Shown: positions 45,616 to 58,035, counted from the first letter of the stretch. The stretch: 64,000 nucleotides of DNA from Salminus brasiliensis (GCF_030463535.1 NC_132896.1:22797709-22861708); one strand, 5' to 3'. Made by a program: numbers and translations. The notes: a model not told the origin generated them from the letters alone.

Positions 45616-46520
45616 TGTCATGATCCGTTAGGTCAGACACAGAGGGTGAACAATTGCAGGGGATGGACCAAAGCGATAGAGTTTATTTCAGAAATAAACA
45701 GGGCAGAACACAAAAAGCAGCAACAGATTACAGGAGATAACAATGAACGAAACAATAACGGTGACAACAGAACTGGGCAAATCAAAGAGCACACCTGGGG
45801 CTGACTCGAGACGAGGGCTAGGCAAGCGAGCCAGGCTAACTAAAAGCCAACATGCCGTGTCTGGGAGAAAACAGTGACAACAATACAAAACCGCGCTATT
45901 CAGGCGCTTCAGAACTTACGAGACTCCAGAGCTGAGGGAACCGTTACCGAACCTAAACGACAGGACCGAATGAGAGAGAGAGGGCTAACTCTCCTGAGTA
46001 CTGGGGGATCCTTAGAGACTGTCTTTACACCAAAGACCGCTTCCTACCAGAAGCTACGGGAGCAAGGCTAAGTCCCCTGAACGAGCCCTTGCTGAACCCG
46101 CCGATGACTAGACTGTAGAGAGCTTAAAGTATGAGCTGGGCGGTAGCTAACCAGGTTCGCCTAAGCTAAGGAGGGTAGCCTCTAAGCTACGAGGCTATCA
46201 GCATACCCAACGGACCCACGCTAAACCACGGGATCTCAGATACTACACCGTCAGAATAACACTAAGGTAACCTAAGAACGTTATGGCGTTAATCCTCGGC
46301 ACTGGCTGCTTGCGCTAGCCCTCCTTAAATATGTCAGCCCACAGGTGAAACACATTAACAGAACAAAACCGTGAATACTGAATTAATCCGAAATGTCAAC
46401 ACAAGAGTCCCGGAAGTATACAGAGTCCGTGAAACTAAAGAGTCCGTACACACACACTGAGACGAAACACCTCATGAAGTCCTGCGCGTCGCGTTACGTG
46501 ACCGACCTGGAGGCTACTGA
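45616..46520 (-). mobile_element. Candidate LTR-like block, antisense
   Basis: TGTCATGATCC at the left and TTACGTGACC at the right form short inverted ends. Read on the minus strand it has ATATTTAAGG (near 46325) as a TATA-like signal and AATAAA-like signals near 45690, the order expected of an LTR. GC is higher than its flanks and there are many short self-similar words (AGCTACGAGGCTA, AGCTAAGGAGG). No coding domain adjoins it. Confidence 0.4.
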
Positions 46521-46599
46521 AACTACTGAACTACTGAAGCAGTTTAGAAATTAAACTACTAAGTGAGCACTGTTGAACAACCATGTGCTCCCCACAAGA

Positions 46600-46940
46600 T
46601 TTCAGATAGAGGAATGAAAAGAATTCTCAGAAGTGTTGTACAAGTGCAAATGACAAATCATACTCTTTGGATGCCATAATGCTCACCATGTTTGGGAGTG
46701 GGGCCATTTTTTTTGTATAGTAGTACTTTGTATGATTGAAGAAAGGATGAATTCTTGATTTGTTGCCATCTACCAGGATGATGAAGATGAAATGAGGGTG
46801 AACATTTCAGCAAGACAATGATCCCAAACACACAGCCAAGGAAACTCTCAATTGGTTTCAGAGAAAGAAAATAAAGCTACAATAGCCCAGCCAATCACCT
46901 GACCTGAACCCAATTGAAAATCCATGGAAGGAACTAAAGC
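46600..46940 (+). mobile_element. Tc1-like catalytic-domain fragment
   Basis: Plus-strand sequence reads [20 protein letters not shown], then [18 protein letters not shown], so the D34E motif is recognisable. It carries one internal TAG and no N-terminal half. It adjoins a LINE tail directly. Confidence 0.75.
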
Positions 46941-46944
46941 TCAT

Positions 46945-47720
46945 TAGTTCATAGACATAAATCAAGATTACTTAGATCTCTGGGTGCTGGCTTCTTACTT
47001 GTTCCCAAAATTCAGAAGAGCCTTTTCGTATAAAGCCCCCCCAACTCTGGAATAACCTTTCAGATAATGTTCGCGACTCAGACAATTTGCAATCTTGAAA
47101 TCTAGGTGGAAACTCATCTGTTTAGTTTAGCTTTTGGTAATTAATGTCCCCCTTAGATAAACATTGTAAGTCCAGGGTTTTAGGGACACAGGGAATTGTA
47201 GTATACTGAGATGATGTCTTGCTGCTTGCACGCGATCACTCAGGTTTATGGACGGTGGAGCAGATGTGTTTTAGGGTGCTCCTGTGTCTGTGTTACCTTC
47301 CGTCTCTCTCCTTTTAATTAGGCTTTTGTAGTCAGACCTGCTGAAGTCATCAGCCACACTGATACTGCACAACTTTCTGTGCTCTCTATAAACTGATACT
47401 GCTCAATATTCTCTGTCTCTTTACCTTCTCCGAGTTTACCTGCTGGAAGACTGCTGGGGTTCCCTCTACCTGTGTCAGACCAGCTGCCACCCACCAGTCC
47501 GACCACCAGGCTCACCTACCACCCATGCCAGACCAGCTGCACACCCTCCTGCCACTGCTACCTGCCTAATGATCATGTTAAAACCTAAATGGACTCTTAA
47601 CTATCTACCACTATTTATATTACCACCATTAACTATCATTACTCTCATTACTCTGACCATCATTGCTATGGCTATATTAAGTTATACTACACCATGATTA
47701 TTATATTATGATTAAGAATA
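46945..47720 (+). mobile_element. L2-like LINE 3' end
   Basis: GGGTGCTGGCTTCTTACTTG and CCCAACTCTGGAATAACCTT encode the last reverse-transcriptase residues. The long 3' tail (CAGGGAATTGTAGTATACTG ... GCCACCCACCAGTCCGACCA ... ACTATCTACCACTATTTATA) follows. The same tail is present in reverse at 63620-64000 and at 36590-36800, and a scrap of it inside the minisatellite at 48422-48530. Confidence 0.75.
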
Positions 47721-47982
47721 TGTTGCACACCTGCACAGTACAACAGTCAGTAATTTGGTGACATTTATTAATAATTTATAAATAGTTCTGACCCATTCCC
47801 CCCAGCTAGTGTGTTATGGAGAATCATGAAGCAGTGTGTGTGCGGGTATGTAGTGTACAGAGAAAAATGTTGAGTGTGTGATGTACAGTGAAGAGTGGTA
47901 AGTGTGTGGTTTGCTATGTTAAATGTCCTGTTTATGTAGTGTGTTGAGTGCATTTGGTGTGCAGAGTGTGTGTGCACTTGCC

Positions 47983-49115
47983 AGGTGGTTGCTATGGTAT
48001 TGCTAAGTGGTTGCTAGGTTGTTGCTAGGTGGTTGCTATGATGTCACTAGGTGGTGGCTAAGTGATTTCTAATGTATGTCAGGGTGTTGCTATTTGGTTG
48101 CTAAGTAATGTAAAAATTTAGTGTCAGTGAAAACTCGGTACTACCTTAAAAGATGTTCCACCTTAAAATTCAGTGGTACTTAAACACAATTCCACCATAA
48201 AGAATAAATTGTGTGTACTGATACTGCTGAGCATTAGGCTGTGGGTATGCTGGGTGGTGTCTAGCATGTCACAGATGGTTGCTGTCAGGTTGCTAGGTGG
48301 TTGCAATGATGTTGCTATGTTGTTACTGTGGTGTTTTAGGTTGTTGCTATGGTGTTGCTAGGTGGTTACAATGGTGTTTCAAGTGGATGCTATGATGTTG
48401 CTAGGTAGTGGCTATAGTGTTCAGACCAGCTGCCACCCACCAGTCCGACCACCAGGCTCCCCCACCACCCATGTCAGACCAGCTGCACAACCTCCTGCCA
48501 CTGCTACCTGCCTAATGACCATGTTTAAATTTACATTTAGTTGCTATGAAGTTGCTAAGTGATTGCTTATGTATTTCAGTTGGTTACTATGTTGTTGCTA
48601 TGTGGACTCTATGTGTAGTGTTGCAAAGTAGTTGCTATGGTATCCCATGGCTATGGTGTTGCTATGTGGTTGCTTTGGTATCCTGGTTGGTTGTTATGTT
48701 GTTGCTAAGTGGTCATTAGGTTGTTTCTGTGGTGTTGATATGGTATCCCAGGTGGTTGCAATTGTGTTGGTATGTAGATACTAAATGGTTGGCATGGTAT
48801 CTCAGGTGGTTATTATTAAGTTGCTAAGTGGTTGCTACATCATTGCTATGGTAACCAAGTTGGTTGCTATGATATTGCTAAGTGATTCCTAGGTCATTGC
48901 TATGGTATCCATGTTGGTTGCTATGGGGTTGCTAAGTGGTTACTAGGTGCTTGCTATGGTATCCTGGGTGATTATTATGGTATACTAGGTGGTTGCTATG
49001 TTGTTGCTGAGCAGTTGCTAAGTGGTTGATATGCTATGGTATCCATATTGGCTGCTATGGTGTTGCTAAGTGGTATCCTAGGTGCTTGCTGTGGTGTTCA
49101 TATGTGGTTGTGATG
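47983..49115 (+). repeat. GGTTGCTATGGTGTTGCTAAG-type minisatellite
   Basis: About 1.1 kb of imperfect units of roughly 10-21 bases (variants of GGTTGCTA.G and TGTTGCTA.G) with frequent point changes. It is interrupted at 48422-48530 by LINE-tail sequence. Any ORFs inside are by-products of the repeat. Confidence 0.9.
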
Positions 49116-50700
49116 GAGCGTTCTCTCAGCTGGTGTGTTAGAGTGCTGCCCATTGAGACATAATTTTGGAACATTGTGACATTTATTTCTATGGGAACAA
49201 AATAAATGGGAATTTTACAAAAAACATAAGTTGGATTGGTTCAAAAAGCATATTGCATAAAATTTTGTTGTGTGCCAGATTTGGAGGTTCTAACAAAAAA
49301 TTGTGACCTGTAGAAACTTTTAAACGGTATGAAAACTGTGTGTCAAATCGATCCAAAAAGCACAAGCAACCTAATCGGAGATAAGTTTTACGATCCTGTT
49401 TCTGATTTTGTATAGTGTTTGTGAGTTATCTAAATGATGTATAATACTGTACAATATTATATTAGAAGACAAGTTCCTCTTCCAAAAAATCAATTATTTC
49501 AAAACGTCACTCTCTCCTACATCATCCTACCGAACCCAAAACTTTCACCCTATGGTGACACAAAAAAGCAAGACTGTGTACATTAACACAAACCTGTAAC
49601 ATTAAACACCTTTCACTGTAAATACGAGGTTGTTAATGGCAGACACAACTTTTGTCCAGTAAGGACAACTAACAGAAAAGATAGAAAATAAACAATTACA
49701 TACAGATGACAGATAGAAAATTAAGGTTTAAAGCTAATTCAAATGGCAACTGTTGCAAGGGAGTGAGTATATAAAATAAGAGGGTATAGAAAATAAGACT
49801 ATAAGAAAATAAGAGTTTGGGGTTGGTCCAGTAGGTCTAGGATCCAAAAAGATACATCTAAGCTTAGAAGCTCAAGCGTGAATTGGTAGCCAATGTCTAG
49901 ATCTTTTATTTTTAATAATACTGTTTATTTTTAATTTAACTGTGCAAAATAGTGTAAACTTTGGATGTTATATGATAAATGATAATTCTACACTTTTAAA
50001 GTAATGTTAAATAAGTAAATAAATAAATCTGAATGATTTTTCAATGTTATTTAACATATGTACACTTGGCTAATATCAAGTGGTTCCCCCCTGTGTTGTA
50101 ACAACAATTCTGACCATTCGAGGCATTCACAAGACCTCTGAATCGTCTTGCACCAAGACGTTGGCAGCAGATTCTCCAAGTCCTCGATGACCTTAACCAT
50201 GGAGAACGTTGGGTAGGTAATAACCACTGCATACCGGGAAAACTACAAACATATTTTCGTAGCTTTTGATAAATTTGCTAAACAAGTAATGAAATTTGTA
50301 ATGTTGTAGCAGCACAATATTAATATTTTTGTTGTGTTGTTTTGAAATGTTTCAAACAAGACTACAGTTTTTCATCCTCATGAGCGAAATCGCGGTCTCG
50401 TCAAAGAATCCCACGAAGCCCAATTTTATTTTGGGCGGTCCCCTTTTGCAGGCGCTCTGACAGTCTCGCCAACAGGGGCTCCTGTGTAACAGATCCTCGA
50501 AAATGCAGATGAACGATCGAGTACACAAAAAATGCTGGCAATGCCTGCTTGACTTCAGAGGGTTCTCAGGAATCACACGAACAACAGCTCGCTTTTACTA
50601 CAACTTAACATCGATTTATTTATGGTAGACGCTGGTGCTCATGAGCAATAATCAGTAACAGTTTCTTCAGGATATTTAAGACAACGTGTTACACGCTGTA
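49116..50700. other. Flank between minisatellite and atoh8
   Basis: AT-rich DNA to about 50040 without a gene. At 50085-50240 there is a family-Y Tc1-like fragment (CACCAAGACGTTGGCAGCAG). 50350-50710 is less AT-rich and lies directly upstream of the atoh8 start, so it probably holds its promoter and 5' UTR. No TATA box stands out. Confidence 0.45.
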
Positions 50701-50710
50701 GACATCGGGA

Positions 50711-53700
50711 ATGAAGAACCATGTAATCATGGATCAGTGCAGTCCAGATGGAAACAAGAAGTTTAAACGAAAAGTTCGGGGTTCTTTTAAACGGGAGATT
50801 GAGGAAAAGGACAAACATACTTCTGAAACACTGCAAAACCCAATGGGATGTCTTGTCGATGATGTTTACGGAAATATTTGCGGAAAAAGCTTTGTTCCAG
50901 CTCCATCCAGTACACAGCATCTACACCAACCAAGCTTTTTAAATGGTGTTCTTGATAAAAAAATGTGTAACTTTCCTTCAGTAACTGGGAATGTAACTGA
51001 AACAAAACCACGGTCGATTTCCGAAGAAGTTGTTGAGCTCAGCGATGACAAAACATCACCAGTCTTTGAGAGTGAGCATGCGTTTCCAAAAGGTTATGCT
51101 CAGCAATCGCGTATTGTGTTATGCAAACGTTCTGAAAGATCTCTTTCTTCAACCTCTCGGGCTGCCCTCAGCGTTGAATCTACAGACTCGTCTAGGAAAC
51201 GACTGGGAGAGTCGTCTGGCGTCGTCACAGAGATCAAAGCAATTCAGCAGACACGGAGACTACTGGCAAATGCAAGAGAAAGGACCCGGGTGCATACGAT
51301 CAGTGCAGCGTTTGAAGCGCTGCGAAAGCAGGTAAACTAACTTCATTTTCCAACTGCATAATGTATTGGCTTTCCACTTCTTCATTGCCTAATATTTCCC
51401 ATAAAAATACGATTTTTTTAATATTAGAAAAAAGTAATTTGATACCTTTTTTAAATAAACTATTTTAGGCAAACTGAAACCTGAAACAATGAAGTGCTTA
51501 AAACTCACAGCTTATTTTGTAGAGCACATTAACTTTTCTTGCTGTTTTGACATTGTTGTTTCGATTGTCTGACACTGTACTGTCAGTTTTCAAACTAAAG
51601 TCGTTTTAAATTTACTTTGCTTTGTGTTTCTATTTATTTAATTTTTGCATTTATGTTGCAGATCAATTTCCAGTTGCATGTTACAAATTCAGTTACACAT
51701 TACAAATTTGGTAATCATTACATTGTTTTGCAGTCTGTTGATCTGTTCAACATAAGACATAGATTATACTCTAGACATACACATTTTGTAGATCCTTTTA
51801 TAAATGGAATCAACATTTATACTCCCTTAGATTTTTCCTGTGGTTCTGATAAATTCTTGGGTTGTCTTGCATGCACATCTTATTTAAAGTCTATCCACAA
51901 ATCTTATGTGATGTTTAGGTCAGGGGAGTATAAGGCCATTCCAAAAGCTTAATTGCCATTTCAGGTAGAACATGGTTGTTTTGAGGTATGTTTTAGATAA
52001 TTATATGGTTGCAGAAGCCATTCTTTTTTAGCTTCAGCTATTTCATGGATAGTTTAAGATTTTAATCCAGGATTATCACATCCCATGCAACATTGCCATT
52101 ACCACCGATGGCAACACCACTCCAAAACATGATGGGTCCACCCCCACCATAACTTGTTTCCAAAACTCATTTGGCTTCCTCAGATGTTCTGTAGCATACT
52201 TCAGACATTGCATTTTGTGATAGGGTCACAGCCAAGATTGTCTTTTTTTATTATCTGTGCATGAACATTATGTTGGTGCACCGCCCTTTGTTATCACCTG
52301 TTTGCAGAGTCAAAGACTGTAAAAACCTTTAAAATTTGATGCAGCTGACAGTTTCTTTTTACAGTTGGCAACTTTCCTCTAGCCACATTGCTGATTTGTT
52401 TAGTGTTGAAATCAACACATACAGGATCAGATATAGACATACAGCACACCTTTGGTTAAATGTTGCATGTTGACCAGACGCTTTTGATAGGCATTGGATC
52501 TGACTTTTGAGCACAGTGCACATGTTAGAAGTCAGGACTTTGAGAAGGCTATTTCAAAAGGTTAATGTTTATCATATCCACAACCACCTTTTATATGTGT
52601 CCAAGTTTCAACTGTCTAGCTGGTGAGCTACAAGCTTTAGTTAAGCTTGAATGTGTCATTTTTGGAGCAGGGGCTTCTTTCTTGGATGGCAGACATGCAT
52701 GCATATGTACAGAGATCTAGGTTTAAGCCCCAGGAAAGCACGTCTGTGTCTCATACTCAAAATGTTGGAAAAAAACAATATTATATTAAACAATAAACTG
52801 AAAATGAAAAAGTAACATCCATTCTAGGGACAAAGGTATTGGGGCACCACATCTTATGTGGTCCACAGAGTTAAATACAGGCACAGTAACCTAGAACATT
52901 TCCAGACATTACTCTAAAGAGCTGTATGTGTGAACAGGTCAATGGTCCTGGACATTACTTTATCCTGCCAGCCCCCTAGTACAAAGTCTGTGTAATGTCC
53001 AAGTGAGCTCATGTGTAATTGGAGCAGGTATTTTTCCAGAGAATTCACAATGGGCGTGTTGATAACATAGTTATGGATGAGTAGGTAACTTTATTCGCCA
53101 TCTTTGATGTGCTGTAAACAAAACACTGCTATTTTCTTTGTGTAGGAAATAGCACAGACACCACCCCTTTCCTAAACCATGTAGAACATTTCCCGTAGTG
53201 AGAACATGTCTGACATGGAAAATCTCCGGATGTATGCAACATGTATGAAATGGTAACCCCGGATAATGTCCGGATCTGATTCTCCAGACATTGCTTTTAA
53301 TATGTGAAAACAACTTAAATGAGCTGGCACTCAACTCAAGGCACACCACAAAACAAAAGCACTGTACATTTTTATACAGCAATATAAAAACAAAGCATTT
53401 TGGTATTCACACAAAAAGTACAACTTGCTGATTTAGAGGATTTAACATTTAAAGGAACAATCAGTACATAAAATCTTGCAGATGTGGGTCCGCCGCTCAA
53501 GGCAGGATGTTGACATCAACCATCAGAATGGAATACCAGGGATTTTGAGAGTGGCATTATTGTTGGTGCCAAACAACCTGGTTTGATTATTTTTATTACT
53601 GATGATTTCTTAGAGGTTTCAGCACAACAGTGTCTGAAGTTTACTTCCGGTGAGGAGGGGTTTTGTAGGCAGTAATGCCTTGTCAATGAGTGAGGTCAAC

Positions 53701-56700
53701 AGAGAATGAACACTACAGTAACTCAGAAAAGCACAAGATGTTGAACCTTAAGGCAGATGGACTACAACAGTAAGCTGTAATTGTCAGAAGCTCACCAAAA
53801 CTGGACAGTCAAAAACTAAAATAGTAAGGTCTGATGATTCTCAAATTTTGCTAAGGAGCACAGACAGTAGGGTCGGAATTTGCTGCCAACATCTTGAATC
53901 CATGGACTTATACCTATTAGTATTGTTGCTGGTCATGTGCATCACTTCCAACTCACATTTAATTTTTTATGGCTATTTCTAGCATCATGAAGTATACAAA
54001 AATCAGCAGGAATTGCACAATACATGACCCCAGAGGACTAATACCCAGTATTAACATGGTGTCCCTTATAAAGTGCTTGGTAAGTGTATTTAGTCTATTG
54101 AAAAATAAAACACTTAGCAGTACTTCTGTCCAGGGACTGGACAAGCTGCGTGTGTCCATTTGCACATCTATGTCAGCAATGGGTGCAACTTAAAGTAGCT
54201 GAATGCATTCATTAGAAGGAGTGTCCACAAACATTTGGACATATAGTGGATATGTCATTAAAATATAGTAAACAAACAAGTCAATGAAATAAAAAAAATC
54301 ATAAAACATAATTACATTAGCATTAACAAACAGGAAAAACATGATCAATACCTACCTTATTGTTATATTAATTTAGCATATTGAAAATATAAAAGGGAGG
54401 CGGTTACAAGAACCACTGGTTACATCTTATATAAATTGTTGCACATTTTTTATGTCTGTCTACAAGTTAATATTAATTAAAGGAAAAGGTTTAAAGGTGC
54501 AAGTATTTGTCATTGTACAGTGTGCACTGTACAGCGAAATGGGTCCTCCGCATTTAACCCATCTGTGGTAGTGAACACACACTCACACACACTATTGAGC
54601 TAGGGGCAGTGAGTACACACACACACACACCCAGAGCGGTGGGCAGCCAACTCCAGCGCCCGGGGAGCAGAGAGGGTAAAGGGCCTTGCTCAAGGGCCCA
54701 ACAGTGGCAGCTTGCCAAGCCTGGGAATCGAACCCACAACCCTGTTATAGATATCCCGGTGCTCTAACCGCTGAGCCACCACTACCCCAGTAATTAACTA
54801 TTAATATTAATAGTTAGCATAATATTATTCTGTTATGACTATGGCATTATATGCCATTCAAGTCTCAATGTGGGTTTCTCTGTTTATAGGTGCCCTGCTA
54901 TTCCTATGGACAGAAGCTCTCCAAGCTGGCTATATTAAGAATTGCTTGCAACTATATCCTGTCCCTGGCTCAACTTGCAGACCTGGACTACACACCAGAC
55001 CACAGCAACATGAGCTTCAGAGAGTGTGTAGAGCAGTGCACTAGAACCCTGCAGGCAGAAGGCCGTTCCAAGAAAAGAAAGGTGAGTAGAAGGGGGTCGT
55101 CCATATCTTATTCAACCAGACACAATGGTTGTATTTCAAAGCCAAAAAAGCCACAAAGCCTCACATTCTAATGACACCGGTTTGACTCTTTCAAATAATC
55201 TCACTATGCATAAAAACAAATACATATAAATCATATTCATGTCAATAGGTGATTTAATTGTTAGCTGTTAATTCAAGTTAGCACTGTAGGGCTAATTAAG
55301 CAATAAATAGGTATAGAGACCCTAGATGCTATACCTTTTTGATCTCAATGTATCTGAATGTATTATTTTTACTAATACAAAAAATTCCACATTGAAACGT
55401 TTCACATTGCTGTTGGGATTCGATCACATTCAGCCCTTAAAACCTTTAAATACTGAGGATGCAGTACATTGCCCATGTTTGGCATTGGGCATGGTGACAG
55501 GATAATGTACGTACAAATGCTCAAGAAAGTTTTTTTTAGTAAAAAATGTTGTAGAGTAACTACAAATACTGGGATACTGGAATTTTGTGTTATAAAAATA
55601 GCATTGCTAAAATATTTCCTTGTATTTCTCAAGGAAAAAATATGCTTTCCACATCATTCCAAAATCATTACCTATTTTTGGGTATGTAGAAGGTTTTTAG
55701 CTATGTTCATATGTGCTTATACATTAGATACATATCTAATTTGTGGCCATAACACTTATTATCAAATCGGACATATTGGACATGGACATGGACAATTTCT
55801 GATTGTAGAAGCTGAAATGTGGCCTTTTCACCTTCTCCCCTAATAATGAGTAGCTTAGAGCAAAGTTAATCATCTCTGAGATTACGTTTTGTACATCTAA
55901 TTCAGTTATTGTTATTCATTTACATGGCACTATTGATTAGGATTGAGGTGCATGAAGCCTGTTTCAGTGCACTGGCTTCTTCACATGAAAGATAAATATG
56001 GGCCACTTTCAAACACAAAAAAATTAAGTAAGACAGAATAATCAAAATGATCAATTTAGTAGTAAAGCCTACAATGTGAACACAACCAATCGGTTTTCTT
56101 CAAATGCATTTGTTTGTGTGCTGATAAATTTTGTACTGAATGTTTTTGCCTCAAAGTAATATATATTTATATGTATATTTTTACACCAGCATTATTATTC
56201 TACAGTCCCACACTAAAACCTTACTGAAACCCCTTCATAATTATACATAGAGATATGCTGTTTGCAATAAACCCAAGCAAACAAGAATAATATAATCCTG
56301 CCTTCTTCATACATGTATGTATCAGGAGAAAAAATAAATGATGTATAGGCTTAAAAGCACCCTGCCTTTAATGAAGCGTGGCGGTGGCTCGGTATTGCTC
56401 TTGGGCTGCTTTGCTTCTGGAATTCTGCAACATGTGCAGGGCAGTAGTAGGGCTTAGTTCGTCACAGTCACCCATAGAAAATCTTTAATGAAATTTGAAG
56501 AAAGCAGTTGCAGCACGCAGACCCAAGAATATTAGTGAACTAAACATCATTGCTCATGAGGAATGATGCCAGAGCTAGTATTTGTCTATGCATCATGTTT
56601 GCAGCAGGTTATAACAGCAAAAGTGTGCTCTACCAGGTACAACATACACTTTTTGGGGAAGAAGCTGCATTAGTCATTAAAAGTGCCATTTGTGTGTGTT

Positions 56701-58035
56701 GAATGTGTTAAACTGTTTAAATTGTTTTTATTGCAAACAGCTTAAAACTTATAAATGTTGCTATTAATTTTAACTTGTCATGGGTTGAATAAGTTCTGTT
56801 GCAACTGTAATTATATTGTATATACTATGGAATTCACATTTTAGCACCATGCAGAGTTTCTAATAATGTAAACATCGACGAGATAATTCTGCAGTCTCAG
56901 CTGTTGTGTAAATGGGAACATCTTGTTCAGCTAGTCTGAAGTACATGATACCACCCAAGACATTCAGATTCTTGTATGATGTTTCACAACACATACAACA
57001 CATTGTCATGGCAACTGGACCTGAACTATGTCCAGGAGTCACATAGACTGACATATGTACTAAGATAAACCAATATGTTAATAAGTGAAATATTTGACCA
57101 TGTCAAGGTACAAATAATTTGTTCACACTGGTTTCTCAGTTATACCAGTGATAAACCTCTATGATTCTGCATCTTTTGCTTGTATTTACATTTCAAGCAT
57201 TTTCAAGAACTTTAAGTACAAATGTAAAGTACTAGGATTGTACTCGGAAAGTATTTTAGACCTTGTAGACAGTTTCACAAAAAACTGAAGAGCTCTAGAT
57301 TAAGTCACTTTTCTGCTTTGTGTGAACTAATGTACTTTCGTCGCATAGGCACATTCAGAAGGAAACTAGTGAGCTTCCCCCGCCCCCGGCAGTTCCAGAC
57401 ACCAGATGTTTGCAACGCTAGCTGGGAAGTCCTGCTGGCGCCACTCAGGGCAGAGGGCAGGGTGAAGGCACGCGAGCTGGAACCAGGAGAACTCACTCAC
57501 TGCAGGAATTGGCACATTCCCCAGTGCAATCTTGGCGGGCTCCCCAGTTCTCCATAAGCCATCTGTTCTAAAAAAACACTTTAGAAAAAAACACTGATCA
57601 TCACTCTTTCTGAACACAGCACTAAGAAGCAGCTGTTACCGAGGGTAGGGAATGAGGGAGGGGTCAGGAATAAAAGAGATCCTTTTGTCAGGGAGAGCCA
57701 GTGAGTCTGAGGGGAAAGTTTCTGAAGAGGAAAAAATGTTTTGACACAGAAAACTGATAAAAGGCATTCAGAGTTGTTTCATAGTGAAACGCATGTTGTG
57801 GTTCTGGCCTTCTAGATCGTTGAAAAGAAAATGCATCTTATGTGCTAATATGTAGCTGAAATAATATATCAATAAACAATTTTATTAAATAGCATTTCCA
57901 TCTTTCAGACATGCTTATAGCTTTAAACCCCTTGGTAACAACATACAAAAAGTGAATATTTAATTGGTTATGTCTCATTTTAGTTTATTTATATTTAATA
58001 TTAACTCACAAATCCTTCTCTTTGTCTAGGAATGA
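50711..58035 (+). CDS. atoh8: ATOH8, atonal-type bHLH transcription factor (complete, 3 exons, 272 aa)
   Basis: ATOH8 (Math6/Cath6) is a nuclear bHLH factor that pairs with E-proteins at E-boxes. It acts in nervous system, kidney, muscle, vascular and endoderm development. Exon 1 is 50711-51331 (207 codons), exon 2 is 54890-55081 (64 codons) and exon 3 begins at 58030 with GAA-TGA, so it codes only the final Glu and the stop. All junctions are GT/AG in phase 0. The start MKNHV matches the family's MKHIPV. A basic patch (NKKFKRKVRG) corresponds to the conserved KKLKRKGKE-like motif. Residues 111-180 are Ser-rich and include SSRKRLGESS. The basic region is at about 187-197 (NARERTRVHTI, with the E-box-contacting Glu at 190), helix 1 about 198-210, the loop VPCYSYGQKLSK and helix 2 about 220-240. 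The ATOH8-specific tail runs to EGRSKKRKE. The N-terminal half lacks the long proline runs of the mammalian protein, as expected for a fish orthologue. Confidence 0.95.
51890..52330 (-). mobile_element. Tc1-like relic in atoh8 intron 1
   Basis: GTCAGGGGAGTATAAGGCCA, GAGGTATGTTTTAGATAATT and CCAAAACATGATGGGTCCAC are antisense transposase words of the family also found at 42100. No intact coding region. Confidence 0.55.
53510..53800 (+). mobile_element. Family-Y Tc1-like transposase N-terminal fragment
   Basis: In atoh8 intron 1. GAGAGTGGCATTATTGTTGG, GGCAGTAATGCCTTGTCAAT and AACCTTAAGGCAGATGGACT correspond, with frameshifts and stops, to the DNA-binding half of the Tc1-like family whose termini lie at 16930, 50085 and 62245. 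Confidence 0.55.
53960..54247 (-). repeat. Reverse copy of the terminal repeat family at 16324
   Basis: Ends CTGAATGCATTCATTAGAAG, GAGTGTCCACAAACATTTGG and ACATATAGTGG. It is the complement of the intron-1 copy in hspa9, so one dispersed family has landed in both genes. Confidence 0.65.
54485..54786 (-). mobile_element. tRNA-derived SINE
   Basis: On the minus strand the head has RNA polymerase III promoter boxes: A box TGGCTCAGCGG (54778-54768) and B box GGTTCGATTCC (54734-54724), spaced as in a tRNA. The body carries GGGCCCTTGAGCAAGGCCCT and CTGCTCCCCGGGCGC, and the tail TGCACACTGTACAATGACAA. It includes a short (CA)n. It ends 103 bases before atoh8 exon 2. The head is tRNA-like but not a functional tRNA gene. 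Confidence 0.75.
56355..56780 (+). mobile_element. Tc1-like fragment in atoh8 intron 2
   Basis: The plus strand reads MKRGGGSVLLLGCFASGILQ, the transposase block just before the last catalytic motif. It then decays through CAGCACGCAGACCC to a TTTATTGCAAACAGCT end. A related TTTATTGCAAACAGCTGAA end occurs at 43337 without a transposase. Confidence 0.65.
57330..57740. promoter_or_regulatory. GC-rich block in atoh8 intron 2, possible regulatory element
   Basis: Within a strongly AT-rich intron this 400-base stretch is GC-rich. It has no stop-free frame matching a family and no sign of transposon ends. It holds E-box words (CAGCTGTTACC near 57631), a GA-rich purine run and GGAATAAAAGAGATCC near 57668. 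It ends about 290 bases before exon 3. A conserved enhancer or an alternative promoter are both possible; neither is shown. Confidence 0.3.

Noticed and set aside
47768-48562. ORFs within and beside the minisatellite
   Set aside because: They follow the repeat periodicity and have no independent coding signal.
50787-51051. Overlapping ORFs on both strands in atoh8 exon 1
   Set aside because: Shadows; only the frame starting at 50711 leads into the bHLH domain.
54720-54786. tRNA gene on the minus strand
   Set aside because: A and B boxes are present, but the cloverleaf is imperfect and the sequence continues into a SINE body, so it is a SINE head.
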